Assembly: GCA_964461715.1 (NCBI GenBank)
Contig: CAYWVR010000002.1
Span: 62,001-126,000, forward strand
From: CAYWVR01 sp964461715
Lineage (GTDB): Bacteria > Planctomycetota > Phycisphaerae > FEN-1346
Direction of reading: 5' to 3'
Length of the DNA stretch: 64,000 nucleotides
Shown: positions 1-8,361 of the stretch, one piece after another
Layout: the number at the start of each line of letters is the position of its first letter
Position numbering within the stretch: the first letter of the stretch is position 1
The notes under the pieces: generated by a model
What the model saw: the letters and a program-made list of their open reading frames with translations, nothing else
Database searches by the model: none
Told to the model about the DNA's origin: nothing
Made by a program: the position numbers and the translations under genes

Positions 1-363
1 GGCGACGAACGCCAGGGCGCTGGGCAGGCGGACCGTCAGACGCGTCACCCCGCCTCCGGGCAGACTTGCCGCGGCCACGGCCCAGTAGTAGAGCGGCGGC
101 TTCTGGTAGTTGAGCTCGGCCCTGGCGTCGGGGGAGAACTGGGGTACGAGCCACGGGGCCGGCCGGTCCGCCGGCCACGGCTCGGCCGCGAGCATGTGCC
201 GCGCGACCCGCGCCGCCCGCGCCTCGTGCGCCGTGAACAGGCCGCGGTCGGTCGTCCGCCAGAGGGCCAGCGTCCCGGCGACGACCACCAGGAACGCGAC
301 GGTCCCCGCCTCCCGCCGCCACGCGGGCCCGGGCCGTGCGGCCGGTTGTTCGTCGCGGGTCAT
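1..363 (-). CDS. GT39-family glycosyltransferase, ArnT/PMT-like (partial)
   Basis: The N-terminal 121 residues of a membrane glycosyltransferase that runs off the left edge of the window. A basic N-terminus is followed by a hydrophobic helix (about residues 22-38). Next comes the loop typical of the ArnT/dolichyl-phosphate-mannose protein mannosyltransferase superfamily: an acidic-Ala-Arg stretch (AHEARAARVARHM) and then NYQKPPLYYW, matching the family's KPPL-x-YW signature. These enzymes move a sugar from a polyprenyl-phosphate carrier to lipid or protein on the outer face of the inner membrane. The ATG has no clear Shine-Dalgarno sequence. It lies 71 bp downstream of ispD on the same strand. 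The substrate cannot be told from this fragment. Confidence 0.75.
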   Translation of the reverse strand, partial: MTRDEQPAARPGPAWRREAGTVAFLVVVAGTLALWRTTDRGLFTAHEARAARVARHMLAAEPWPADRPAPWLVPQFSPDARAELNYQKPPLYYWAVAAASLPGGGVTRLTVRLPSALAFVA

Positions 364-434
364 CGGGGGAGAACGCTATCAGGCATGCGGACGCGGGGCA
401 ACCAAAAAGGGCAGGCACGCGACTGGAGGAAAGC

Positions 435-1172
435 TCATGTCTTGGGGGGCGGCCAGCCAGCGGCCAGAAGGGCTTCGACCATGCGGAGGTCTTCCGGAGT
501 GGTGATCTTGAAGTTGGCGGCGTCGCCGGGGACCATCCTCACCTCGCCGCCCATCGCCTCGACGAGCTGCGCGTCATCGGTGACGCGTCCCACCACATCG
601 CCGCGCCGGCCGTACGCCCGGCTGATGATCTCGCGGCGGAAGACCTGCGGCGTCTGGGCAAGCCAAAGGCCCTCGCGCGGGACGGTCTCGACGACAGAGC
701 TGGCGTGCGGCACGCGTTTGACGGTGTGGTCGACGGGCCGGCCGACGACGGCGGCTCCGCACTCGACCGCGACGCGCATCGCCTCCTCGACCACCTCCGG
801 CCGGACGAGCGGACGGACCGCATCGTGGATCACCACGAGCTCCGTGCCCCCGTGCGTGGCCTCCAGGGCCCGGGCCACGCTTTCGAGCCGATCCTCGCCC
901 CCCTCGACGAACCGCACGGGCCGGTCGCCCGCATGGTCGCCGATGAGGCGCGCGGCGACGTCCAGGGCCTCGGCGGGCACGGCGACGACGAACTCCTCGA
1001 GCCCCGCGACGCGCTCGAAGCAGCGAAGGGTGTGCAGGAGGACCGGCTCGCCGCGGATCTCGGCGAAGACCTTCGTCCGGGGGCGGTCCGGACCGGCAGA
1101 CCCGGCCCCCTTCTGGAATCGCGTGCCGCGACCCCCCGCGGCAATGATCACACTGGCTGCAGGCACGACCAC
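435..1172 (-). CDS. ispD: 2-C-methyl-D-erythritol 4-phosphate cytidylyltransferase
   Basis: IspD joins CTP to methylerythritol phosphate in the non-mevalonate isoprenoid pathway, in the cytosol. The 245-residue length is normal. Visible family motifs are the nucleotide-binding loop AAGGRGTRF near the N-terminus, a VIHDAVRPL block, a TVKRV substrate segment and a C-terminal GDAANFKITTPEDL block. The glycine-rich loop is followed by a short Pro/Gly-rich insertion (about residues 20-32) before the conserved TKVF lysine. The start is GTG. A second GTG six bases downstream (1166) is better spaced from the GGGGA ribosome-binding sequence and may be the true start. No ispF lies beside it, although the two are often adjacent or fused in other bacteria. 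Confidence 0.9.
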   Translation of the reverse strand: MVVPAASVIIAAGGRGTRFQKGAGSAGPDRPRTKVFAEIRGEPVLLHTLRCFERVAGLEEFVVAVPAEALDVAARLIGDHAGDRPVRFVEGGEDRLESVARALEATHGGTELVVIHDAVRPLVRPEVVEEAMRVAVECGAAVVGRPVDHTVKRVPHASSVVETVPREGLWLAQTPQVFRREIISRAYGRRGDVVGRVTDDAQLVEAMGGEVRMVPGDAANFKITTPEDLRMVEALLAAGWPPPKT

Positions 1173-1261
1173 TTTCCCCGTAAGGCGCTATGCCATGCGA
1201 TGCGGTTTCTTATCCCACAGTGCGGTCCCGGTGTCAAGTCAAGACGAAGGAAACCCGCGGG

Positions 1262-2302
1262 TCATCGTCCGCGCTTCCCGCCGCCGTGCTCGACTCGGCC
1301 GAAGATCATGCGGCCGGCGCTGGTCTGGAGGACGCTCGTGACGGTCAGCGGGACGGTCTCGCCGATCTTGTCGCGCCCGTCCTCCACGACGACCATCGTG
1401 CCGTCCTCGAGGTACCCGACGCCCTGACGTTCCTCCTGGCCCTCCCGCAGGACGCTGACCTCGATCTGCTCGCCCGGGAGGACGGCGGGCTTCAGGGCGT
1501 TGGCCAGGTCGTTGAGGTTGATCACCTCGACGCCGCGCAGCCGGGCGACCTTGTTCAAGTTGTAATCGTTCGTGACGACGCGGGCCCCGGTCTCGGCGGC
1601 CAGGGAGACGAGCATGCCGTCGACGCCCTCGTCGGCGGCGACGGGGGCCGTCGCGTCCTCGATGCGGATGTCCACGCCCGGCATCGTCTGGAGACGGTTC
1701 AGGATGTCCAGACCCCGCCGGCCCCGGTTGCGCTTCAGCTTCTCGGAAGAATCGGCGATCGACTGGAGCTCCCGAAGGACGAAGCGCGGGACGACCAGCG
1801 GCGCGTCGAGGACATGGGTCTCGGCGATGTCGGCGATGCGACCGTCGATGACGACGCTCGTGTCCAGGAGCATCGGGCGGCCGCCCTTCTGCTGCTTGGC
1901 GAACTCGATGTAGGGAATGACGAAGCGGAAATCGCTCCGCGTCTGGAGGATGAACGAGATGGCCAGGTAGGAGCCGACGAGGCCGATGCCGATCTTGGCG
2001 GCCCCCTTGGCCTCCTCCGTCCCGAAGGGCGACATGTCGACGATCGGAGCCAAAAGGAGCGAGACCACGAGCCCCACCAGGAGGCCGAAGAAGACAGCCG
2101 AGATGATGCTGATATCCTTTCGCTTGACGGCAGCGTCGAGGACGATGATGATCGTCGCCACGACCATGCCGGTTCCCATCGTCGCGATGGGCAGCCAACT
2201 GATGGCGTCCTCGCCGTACGTGCCGCGCAGGGCCCGGCCGATCAGGAGGCCGATCCCCGCCATCGACGCGACGAACATGAACCGTATGATGAGAATGAGC
2301 AT
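1262..2302 (-). CDS. PIN-TRAM domain integral membrane protein (YacL family)
   Basis: A 346-residue protein with about four N-terminal membrane helices (residues 1-120). A PIN nuclease domain opens with MLLDTSVVIDGRIADIAE and contains the acidic residues of the fold (D in LLDTS, D/E in ADEGVDGMLV, D in VVTNDYNLN). A C-terminal TRAM-type RNA-binding beta-barrel ends the protein. This is the architecture of Bacillus YacL-like proteins, thought to be membrane-tethered RNases. The start was moved 10 codons in from the longest frame because CCTCCTC at 2310-2316 (GAGGAGG on the coding strand) lies about 8 bases upstream of this ATG. A likely promoter lies at 2395-2423. ispD follows 89 bp downstream. 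Confidence 0.88.
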   Translation of the reverse strand: MLILIIRFMFVASMAGIGLLIGRALRGTYGEDAISWLPIATMGTGMVVATIIIVLDAAVKRKDISIISAVFFGLLVGLVVSLLLAPIVDMSPFGTEEAKGAAKIGIGLVGSYLAISFILQTRSDFRFVIPYIEFAKQQKGGRPMLLDTSVVIDGRIADIAETHVLDAPLVVPRFVLRELQSIADSSEKLKRNRGRRGLDILNRLQTMPGVDIRIEDATAPVAADEGVDGMLVSLAAETGARVVTNDYNLNKVARLRGVEVINLNDLANALKPAVLPGEQIEVSVLREGQEERQGVGYLEDGTMVVVEDGRDKIGETVPLTVTSVLQTSAGRMIFGRVEHGGGKRGR

Positions 2303-2394
2303 GAATCGGCCTCCTCGATAAAAAGGGCGCAAGATACCTTGGGCCGCCGCGCCGGAAGATCGAAGGAAAAGACGGGCGGCCGAAAGATAAGAGG

Positions 2395-2423
2395 ATTATA
2401 GACCCGAGGAGGAGTGGCTGCAA
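2395..2423 (-). promoter_or_regulatory. Sigma70-type promoter of the PIN-TRAM gene
   Basis: On the minus strand there is a perfect TATAAT (2400 to 2395), 17 bases after TTGCAG. The -35 keeps only the TTG core of the consensus. Transcription would start near 2388, giving a leader of about 85 nt before the ATG at 2302. Confidence 0.5.
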
Positions 2424-2553
2424 GGTTTCTGCGCACCGGACCTGCGGGCTGGACGGACGTGCCCGCGGTCTGACGACCGCGGCGGATGACCGCGCGCCGG
2501 GCCCTCTCGAGGGCCGCGGCCGTATGACCACGGGCATGTCGGGCCGGCTTGCA

Positions 2554-3252
2554 TCATCGCCCGCCGATCGTCTTCGGCTCGTAGGCGTGGTCGCGCTTGC
2601 GGTCGACGGTGGCCTGGACGATCTTGTCGCCCTTCTTGATCGCGTCGACCACGTCCATGCCGCGCGTGACGCGGCCGAAGACGGCGTGCTTGCCGTCGAG
2701 CCAGGGGGTGGGGACGTGGGTGATGAAGAACTGGCTGCCGCCCGTGTTCGGCTGGCCGGTGTTGGCCATCGAGATCACGCCGCGCGCGTGCTTGAGGTTC
2801 GGGCTGATCTCGTCGGGGATGCGATAGCCGGGGCCGCCCGTGCCGGTGCCGGTCGGGTCGCCGCCCTGGACCATGAAGTCCGGGATGACGCGGTGGAAGG
2901 GGGTCCCGTCGTAGAAGCCCTTCTCGACGAGATGGATGAAGTTGGCGACGGTGTTCGGGGCCTCGTCCTCGGCCAGCTCCAGGACGATCTCGCCCTTGGA
3001 GGTCTCGAAGGTGACCCGGGGCAGGGGTCGGGGGCCGTCGTCGGAGGGCGTCTCGGCGGCGGGTTCGGGGGTCTTTTCGGCCATGGGCTCGGGCTCCTTC
3101 TCGGCAGCGGGTTCAGGCGTCGTCTCTTCGGCGGCACGTTCGGGCGGGGCGGCGCCGCCGCCGGTGTCGGCATTGCGGCGGCAGCCCGTCAGGGCCCCCC
3201 CCGCCAAGAGGCCCACGAGCAGGGCAGCCAGACACGTCCGGCGCATCACCAT
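2554..3252 (-). CDS. Cyclophilin-type peptidyl-prolyl cis-trans isomerase lipoprotein
   Basis: Residues 1-22 form a lipoprotein signal ending in the lipobox LTGC. A Pro/Glu/Ala-rich linker (about residues 25-80) follows, then a complete cyclophilin domain. The catalytic motif FHRVIPDFMVQGGD is present. So are GSQFFIT, GKHAVFGRV and the tryptophan of TPWLDG, so the domain should be active. It would speed proline isomerisation during folding outside the cytoplasm, anchored to the envelope by its lipid. The start was chosen at 3252 because GAGGAG lies about 6 bases upstream; a second ATG two codons later is possible. A dyad-flanked promoter lies upstream, and the next gene upstream is divergent. 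Confidence 0.9.
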   Translation of the reverse strand: MVMRRTCLAALLVGLLAGGALTGCRRNADTGGGAAPPERAAEETTPEPAAEKEPEPMAEKTPEPAAETPSDDGPRPLPRVTFETSKGEIVLELAEDEAPNTVANFIHLVEKGFYDGTPFHRVIPDFMVQGGDPTGTGTGGPGYRIPDEISPNLKHARGVISMANTGQPNTGGSQFFITHVPTPWLDGKHAVFGRVTRGMDVVDAIKKGDKIVQATVDRKRDHAYEPKTIGGR

Positions 3253-3289
3253 GCGAATCTCCTCGCTCCCGCGCGGGCACGGCACGTGC

Positions 3290-3331
3290 CGCACGGCGTG
3301 CTATCCTAGAGGCACGCCGTGCGAGAAGCAA
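3290..3331 (-). promoter_or_regulatory. Promoter with flanking 12-bp perfect dyad (operator candidate)
   Basis: A perfect inverted repeat, CGCACGGCGTGC (3290-3301) and GCACGCCGTGCG (3312-3323), is separated by 10 bp. On the minus strand that spacer holds TAGGAT as a -10 box, with TTGCTT (3331 to 3326) 18 bp upstream as -35. The arms therefore bracket the core promoter of the cyclophilin gene, a geometry expected of a repressor operator. The divergent gene at 3445 starts about 115 bp away. The regulator is unknown. Confidence 0.4.
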
Positions 3332-3399
3332 CCCGATCTTGAGACGAACCGCCCCGGCGTACGTCTCTTGGGGTGCCGCGGGGACGGTTCGGATTCCCT

Positions 3400-3429
3400 T
3401 TGACCGCCCGGCGTCAGGGGTTCTAGAAT
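3400..3429 (+). promoter_or_regulatory. Promoter of the 3445 gene
   Basis: TTGACC (3400-3405), 18-bp spacer, TAGAAT (3424-3429). Transcription would begin near 3436, only about 9 bases before the ATG at 3445, so the leader is little more than the GGAGG ribosome-binding site. Confidence 0.5.
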
Positions 3430-3444
3430 GGTTCGTGGAGGTCC

Positions 3445-4350
3445 ATGCCCATGATCCGCGCGCTCGCCTGCCTGACCGGATGCATCCTGATGATGCTCAT
3501 CCCGTGCGTCCTCGCGCCGGCCGCCGAGGGCGAGCTGCGGCCCGCCCCGAAGCCCGTCTCGGAGATGACCAAGGAGGAGCTGCGCGAGTTGCCCATCCTC
3601 CATCGTTTCGAGATCCCCCTCGAGAAGGGCCAGGCGCTTCTCGAGGACGTCAAGGACAACACCTTCAGCTTCAACGAGCCCGCGTTCTGGTGGCTGGTCT
3701 CGGTGGTTCAGGACCCGGAGCTCTCGGACGATCTCTTCGAGCCGGACGAGCAGACGGCGCCCATTCCGGCCCTGCTCGCGTTGCCTTCGAGCTACCGCGG
3801 CAAGCCGGTGACGATCGAGGGCGTCTACATGCAGGTGCGGATGATCCCGGTGCCGATCGTCGCGCTCCGAAAGGACGTGCCGATGCTGTACGAGTGCACC
3901 GTCCGGGCCGACGCCGATCCGCAGGCCGCCCCCATCGCCATGGTCCTGGTCCTCGAGAACCCGATGCCGTACCTGGAGGTGCTGGACGCGGTTCGGGTGA
4001 AGGGGTATTTCTACAAGGTTCGCCAATATCACGGCACGCGGGGCACCAGCTCCGCCCCCATGCTGGTGGCCCGGCGGCTGGAGCCGGTCGAGCGCCAAGT
4101 CGCCGCGCCCGGCACGGGCATCACCTTCTCGGCCGATGCGGCGCTCGCCCTGGGGGGCGGCGTCCTCCTGATCATGCTCATCGCGTTCTTCTTCGTCCGA
4201 CGGCTCGGGAGATCCTCCGCGCATGAACGTCATTCACGTCCGCGTCACCACATCCACCTACGACGTCCGGATCAGCCCCTCCCTTCTGACCTCTTTGGGG
4301 ACGGAGGCGAGGAAAGCGGCGAGAAGTCCGACGATCACCCTCGTCAGTGA
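3445..4350 (+). CDS. Unknown secreted/membrane protein overlapping aroB
   Basis: I do not recognise the family. The 301-residue product has an N-terminal signal sequence ending near residue 25 (PCVLAPAAEG). A soluble region of about 200 residues follows, with motifs such as SFNEPAFWWLVS and GKPVTIEGVYMQV. One C-terminal helix (ALALGGGVLLIMLIAFFFVRR) comes last, suggesting a type I topology with the bulk outside the cytoplasm. A GGAGG site precedes ATG 3445; a second ATG lies two codons later. The last ~42 codons (4223-4350) lie inside aroB in another frame and encode a basic, low-complexity tail with no family character. The original end was probably soon after the membrane helix. Confidence 0.7.
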   Translation: MPMIRALACLTGCILMMLIPCVLAPAAEGELRPAPKPVSEMTKEELRELPILHRFEIPLEKGQALLEDVKDNTFSFNEPAFWWLVSVVQDPELSDDLFEPDEQTAPIPALLALPSSYRGKPVTIEGVYMQVRMIPVPIVALRKDVPMLYECTVRADADPQAAPIAMVLVLENPMPYLEVLDAVRVKGYFYKVRQYHGTRGTSSAPMLVARRLEPVERQVAAPGTGITFSADAALALGGGVLLIMLIAFFFVRRLGRSSAHERHSRPRHHIHLRRPDQPLPSDLFGDGGEESGEKSDDHPRQ

Positions 4351-5305
4351 TGCCCACGTCGCCCGCCATTACCTCGAGCCCGCCGAGACGAGCCTCGCGG
4401 ACGCCGGCCTCCAGGTGCGCACCGTCATCGTCCCGCCCGGCGAGGCCTCCAAGAGCGTCGACCAGGCCGCGCGCCTCTGGGACGCGATGCTCGACGCCGG
4501 CATGGACCGCGGGTCGCTGGTGGTGGGCCTCGGGGGCGGCGTGGTGACGGACCTGGCGGGGTTCGTCGCCTCGACATACATGCGCGGCATCGCGTGGATC
4601 GCCGCCGGCACGTCGCTGCTGGGCATGGTCGACGCGAGCGTGGGCGGCAAGACGGCCGTCGACCACCCCGCGTGCAAGAACCTGATCGGCGCGTTCCATC
4701 ACCCGGTCCTGGTGCTCGCGGACGTCTCGACCCTCGCGACGCTGCCGGAGGCGGAGCTTCGCGGCGGGATGGCCGAGGTCGTCAAGCACGGCGTCATCCG
4801 CGACGAGGACCTTGTCGCCCTCTGCGAACGGGAGGCCGACGCGATCCTCGCGCGCGACGAGGCGGTCCTCGAAGACGTCGTCGCCCGCAACGTCCGCCTC
4901 AAGGCCGAGGTCGTCGAGGCCGACGAGCGGGAGGGCGACCTTCGGCGGATTCTCAACTACGGCCACACCCTCGGCCACGCCCTCGAGACCCATCTCGGCC
5001 TCGCCCACGGCCCGGCGGTGGCCCTGGGGATGACAGCCGAGGCGCGTCTCGCCCGGGCGCGCGGCATGGCGGACTCGGAGACGGTCGCGAGGCAGACGCG
5101 GCTGCTCGAGCGATTCGGTCTGCCGACGCGCCTCGATGAGCCGCCGGACGCGGAGGCGTGCCTGGACCTCGTGCGGCGCGACAAGAAGGCGGAGGCGGGG
5201 CGGCGCCGGTTCGTCCTGCCGACGGGTGTCGGGACCGTCGAGGTGGTCGAGGACGTGCGCGACGACGAGGTCCGCAAGGCCCTCGCGTCCCTCGCCACGG
5301 CTTGA
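4223..5305 (+). CDS. aroB: 3-dehydroquinate synthase
   Basis: AroB makes 3-dehydroquinate from DAHP in the shikimate pathway, using NAD and a divalent metal in the cytosol. The 360-residue length is typical. Family motifs are intact: GLGGGVVTDLAGFVAS for NAD binding, GTSLLGMVDASVGGKT, ACKNLIGAFH, the metal ligands in RGGMAEVVKHG and NYGHTLGHALE, and a late LAHGPAVALGM. The N-terminus (TSTYDVRISPSLL) aligns with ordinary AroB starts, so the 128-bp overlap with the preceding frame is not explained by a false start here. tRNA-Ser follows 51 bp downstream. Confidence 0.95.
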   Translation: MNVIHVRVTTSTYDVRISPSLLTSLGTEARKAARSPTITLVSDAHVARHYLEPAETSLADAGLQVRTVIVPPGEASKSVDQAARLWDAMLDAGMDRGSLVVGLGGGVVTDLAGFVASTYMRGIAWIAAGTSLLGMVDASVGGKTAVDHPACKNLIGAFHHPVLVLADVSTLATLPEAELRGGMAEVVKHGVIRDEDLVALCEREADAILARDEAVLEDVVARNVRLKAEVVEADEREGDLRRILNYGHTLGHALETHLGLAHGPAVALGMTAEARLARARGMADSETVARQTRLLERFGLPTRLDEPPDAEACLDLVRRDKKAEAGRRRFVLPTGVGTVEVVEDVRDDEVRKALASLATA

Positions 5306-5356
5306 CGCCCGCGGCGCCGGTCCGTACACTGGGCCGCCTGCCCGACGCGGCCGCGC

Positions 5357-5447
5357 GGAGAGGTGCCAGAGTGGCCGAATGGGCTCGGTTGGAAACCGAG
5401 TGTGCCCTTTTGGGGTACCCGGGGTTCGAATCCCCGCCTCTCCGCCA
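5357..5447 (+). tRNA. tRNA-Ser (GGA anticodon)
   Basis: Acceptor GGAGAGG (5357-5363) pairs with CCTCTCC (5437-5443), followed by discriminator G and an encoded CCA (5445-5447). The anticodon stem CTCGG/CCGAG holds the loop TTGGAAA, so the anticodon is GGA, reading UCC and UCU. A long variable arm (class II) and the T-loop GGGGTTCGAATCCCC are present, as expected for serine. The next gene's ATG lies only 15 bases after the CCA. Confidence 0.97.
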
Positions 5448-5462
5448 TTCTCTCATTTTGCC

Positions 5463-6143
5463 ATGAAAATTCTCCTGAAAGTCCTCGGCGTCGCGGTCCT
5501 GACGGCGGCCCTGTTCATGCTGACGTTCGTCCTCTGGGGCGGGCGGCTGGAGACGCTCTTCAGCGCCGAGGCGTGCGCGGCATGGTTCGAGGAGATTCGC
5601 AGCGTGGCGTGGGCGGCGGCGATCGGACTGCTGGTCGTCGACCTCCTTCTCCCGATCCCCGCGACGGGCGTCATGGCCGCCCTCGGGAGCGTCTACGGCG
5701 TCGCCCTTGGGGCGGCGGTGGGGACGGTCGGGTCGGCGGCGGCGGGGCTGCTGGGGTACGGCCTTGCGCGGCTCGGGGGGCGGGGGGCGGCCGGGTGGAT
5801 CGCCGACGAGCAGGAGCAGGCCCGCTTCCGCGCGTTCTTCGACCGCTGGGGCGGGTTCGCCGTCATCGCCAGCCGCATCCTCCCCATCCTGCCGGAGGTG
5901 GTGGCGGTGCTTGCGGGTCTGGCGGGGATGCGCCTCCGGCGCTTCACGGCCGCCCTGCTGCTGGGGACCGCGCCAACGGCGCTCCTTTTCGCGTGGCTCG
6001 GCCACGCCAGTCGCAACCGACCCTGGTGGGGCATGGTCGTCGCGATCCTCGTGCCGCTCGTGATCTGGCCGATCTTCCTGCGGGCGACGGGCCTCAAGGC
6101 GACGGTTCGCCGCTCTCCGCCGCCGGCTCCGCCTGGATCTTGA
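5463..6143 (+). CDS. VTT/DedA-type (TVP38/TMEM64) membrane protein
   Basis: A 226-residue polytopic inner-membrane protein. A first helix at residues 5-25 is followed by the VTT (SNARE-associated) domain. The proline-containing re-entrant segment DLLLPIPATGVMAALGS and the glycine-rich half helix GAAVGTVGSAAAGLLGYG (about residues 60-100) are visible, then SRILPILPEVVAVLAGLAGM. Family members are linked to lipid scrambling or transport and membrane homeostasis; the substrate here is unknown. The ATG lies 15 bases after the tRNA-Ser CCA and has no Shine-Dalgarno sequence. The 3' end overlaps the convergent PDZ gene by 50 bp. Confidence 0.85.
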   Translation: MKILLKVLGVAVLTAALFMLTFVLWGGRLETLFSAEACAAWFEEIRSVAWAAAIGLLVVDLLLPIPATGVMAALGSVYGVALGAAVGTVGSAAAGLLGYGLARLGGRGAAGWIADEQEQARFRAFFDRWGGFAVIASRILPILPEVVAVLAGLAGMRLRRFTAALLLGTAPTALLFAWLGHASRNRPWWGMVVAILVPLVIWPIFLRATGLKATVRRSPPPAPPGS

Positions 6144-8307
6144 CGACGCGTCCGGTCATCATGCGTTTGACGGAGAGCTTCAGCTCGCCCCCCGCCTTGA
6201 CGGCCTCGCGGAACTCGTCGACGGTCCGGATGGGTCGGTCGTTGATGTGCGTGACGACCTCGAAGGGCTTGACGCCCGCGACGCTGGCCCGCCCGCCCGG
6301 CTCGACCTTCGAGACCACCAGGCCCGGTTCCTCGGGTCCCTTCTGGAAGTAGCGGCGGACCTCGAAGGTCAGGTTCTTCACGGTCAGGCCGAGCGGCTCG
6401 CACTCGAACTGCGCGGCGGTGCCGTAGTGAGGCGGGCTCTGCTCGACGGTGAACTCCTTCATGACCACCTCCCCCCCGTGGGCCACCTCGGCCTTGTACG
6501 CCTTGCCGAAGCCGAGGTCCGTGATCGTGCGCGTCAGGCCGTTCTCCAGGGGCGGCCACGGCGCCGGGATGCGCTCATAGAGGTGCTCCGGCAGGTCGTC
6601 CAGCCGGTCCCACGGGAACTGCCACTCGCTGCGCCGGTCGTGGTCGGCCTCGATCTCGATCGGCTTCGGATGACCCTCGACGTGCAGCCGCAAGAGGACC
6701 CACCCCGGCTCGATGCCGGCCCGGGCGGCGGGGCTGTCGGGGAAGACGTACGAGACCAGGGCCCCGGTGTCGCCGTCGCGCGTCAGGTGCGAGACCTGGT
6801 TCGCCCGCGCCAGGTCCCGGTCGAGCTGCTGCGTCAGGACACCCATCCACGCCAGCCGGTTCTCCTCCTGCTCCGAGAGCGGCACGATGCTCGCGTCGTA
6901 GGCTTCGGTGCCGACGGCGAGGACGGGCGCCATCTGGCCGGCGGCGGTCATGCGCGGCGAATCGCTCCGCCAGCGGCGGTCGCCCTCGAACTTGTCGCGC
7001 CGGGCAACGGGAAACGCCACCAGCCGCCCTGCGCGGTCGAACACGAACACCGGGCCCTGGCCCCGGGCGGGCATCGTCGGATAAAGGTTCCTCTTCCATC
7101 CGATGCGGACGCCGGGGATGCGGCAGCGGGAGACGTAGACCGTCCGGTTTTCGCCCTGGATGCGGACCTCCGCCCGGATCATCAGCTGCATGCACACCGG
7201 CTCCAGCTCGCCCGTGAAGAAATCCGGCGCGCCCTCGACCTTCGATTCCAGCCGCGCCACGAACCCGCCGTAATCCTCCAGCGTCCCCTCGAAGACGGCG
7301 GGGACGGCCCGGCCGTCGGGCCCGACGACCTCGATCCGCTCCAGGCGGGCCGTCGTCTTGGCGTTCAGCGACGCGAGCACGAGCACGCGCTTGGGACCGA
7401 CCACCAGGCCCGGCACGCTCCGCTCCGTGCTCTCGCCGTCGTCGGAGCGGGCGGAGGCCCGCTCGTCGCGCTTGGGGCTGCGGAACCCAAGCTTGACCCG
7501 ACGGACGGCCGCCTCGACGCGCTCGCGGGTCTTCGCCTCCAGACGGCGGAGCGTCTCGGCCTCGACCAGGGGCCACGCGAGCGGCGAGCCCTTCCATTCG
7601 CCCGCCAAACCCATCCGGAACCGCATCGGGATGCCCACCGGCGTCCCGTCCTCCGCCGCCACCAGCGCATTCGTCGCCGTCGTCACTACGCGCGGGGCCT
7701 CGCCGGGGACAAGCTTGATCTCCATCGAGGCGGGGTTGACGTTGATCGTCCACTTGCCCTGCATGCGATCGGCGGTGACCGCGACGTAGGGCTCCTCCTT
7801 CGAGGCGTCGAACTCCAGCGCCACGGCCTCTTTCAGCTTCGTCTCGGTCGCCAGGAGCACCGCGCTGCCCTCCTCGGCGTAAGCGATCGGCCGGGCGCCG
7901 ACGCGGCGGTCGCCGTCGACCACCTCGATCTTCTCGACGAACCGGTCCGGCACGCCGGGGTCGAGGATGAGGACGCGGTCCGGGGCCAGGACGTACCCGC
8001 AGGCCTCCACGGGCCGCTCCTCGGTCAGGTAGTCTCCGAAGTCGGAGCGGTGAGACATGCCGCAATTCGGGCACACGCTCCCGAACCCCCACGACTCCGG
8101 CTCCTCGCCCTTGTCGGTGCGCAGGGTGATCTCCACCAGGGGCAGCGACGGGGCGAGGCGGGCGGCCAGGGCGGCCCGGGCCGCGGCATCGAGCGAGGGT
8201 TCTTCCTCGACGGCCAAGTCCTCTTCGGTCGCCGGCTCCGCTTCGCCGGCCGAGAGGGGCGCGGCAAGAAGGAACGCCAGGAAAAGGAACGCGGGGACGA
8301 TGCGCAT
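6094..8307 (-). CDS. Secreted PDZ-domain protein, protease-like without a visible triad
   Basis: A 737-residue exported protein with a clear signal peptide (residues 1-20, cleavage after PLSA). Near residue 80 is a CPNC pair that could bind metal or form a disulfide. The long middle resembles the outline of S1C proteases in its repeated beta segments, but I see no GNSGG active site. Two PDZ-like domains are visible, one around SYVFPDSPAARAGIEPGWV and one at the C-terminus around VSKVEPGGRASVAGVKPFE. It probably binds peptide ends in the periplasm. An HtrA-like protease lies 55 bp upstream on the same strand, so the two may work as a pair. The start was placed at 8307 to fit the signal peptide and AAGGA. 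Confidence 0.75.
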   Translation of the reverse strand: MRIVPAFLFLAFLLAAPLSAGEAEPATEEDLAVEEEPSLDAAARAALAARLAPSLPLVEITLRTDKGEEPESWGFGSVCPNCGMSHRSDFGDYLTEERPVEACGYVLAPDRVLILDPGVPDRFVEKIEVVDGDRRVGARPIAYAEEGSAVLLATETKLKEAVALEFDASKEEPYVAVTADRMQGKWTINVNPASMEIKLVPGEAPRVVTTATNALVAAEDGTPVGIPMRFRMGLAGEWKGSPLAWPLVEAETLRRLEAKTRERVEAAVRRVKLGFRSPKRDERASARSDDGESTERSVPGLVVGPKRVLVLASLNAKTTARLERIEVVGPDGRAVPAVFEGTLEDYGGFVARLESKVEGAPDFFTGELEPVCMQLMIRAEVRIQGENRTVYVSRCRIPGVRIGWKRNLYPTMPARGQGPVFVFDRAGRLVAFPVARRDKFEGDRRWRSDSPRMTAAGQMAPVLAVGTEAYDASIVPLSEQEENRLAWMGVLTQQLDRDLARANQVSHLTRDGDTGALVSYVFPDSPAARAGIEPGWVLLRLHVEGHPKPIEIEADHDRRSEWQFPWDRLDDLPEHLYERIPAPWPPLENGLTRTITDLGFGKAYKAEVAHGGEVVMKEFTVEQSPPHYGTAAQFECEPLGLTVKNLTFEVRRYFQKGPEEPGLVVSKVEPGGRASVAGVKPFEVVTHINDRPIRTVDEFREAVKAGGELKLSVKRMMTGRVVKIQAEPAAESGEPSP

Positions 8308-8361
8308 GGCGGTGTCCTTATTGGAGGCTAAGGGTCGGAAGGCATGACCGGACAACAAAGG

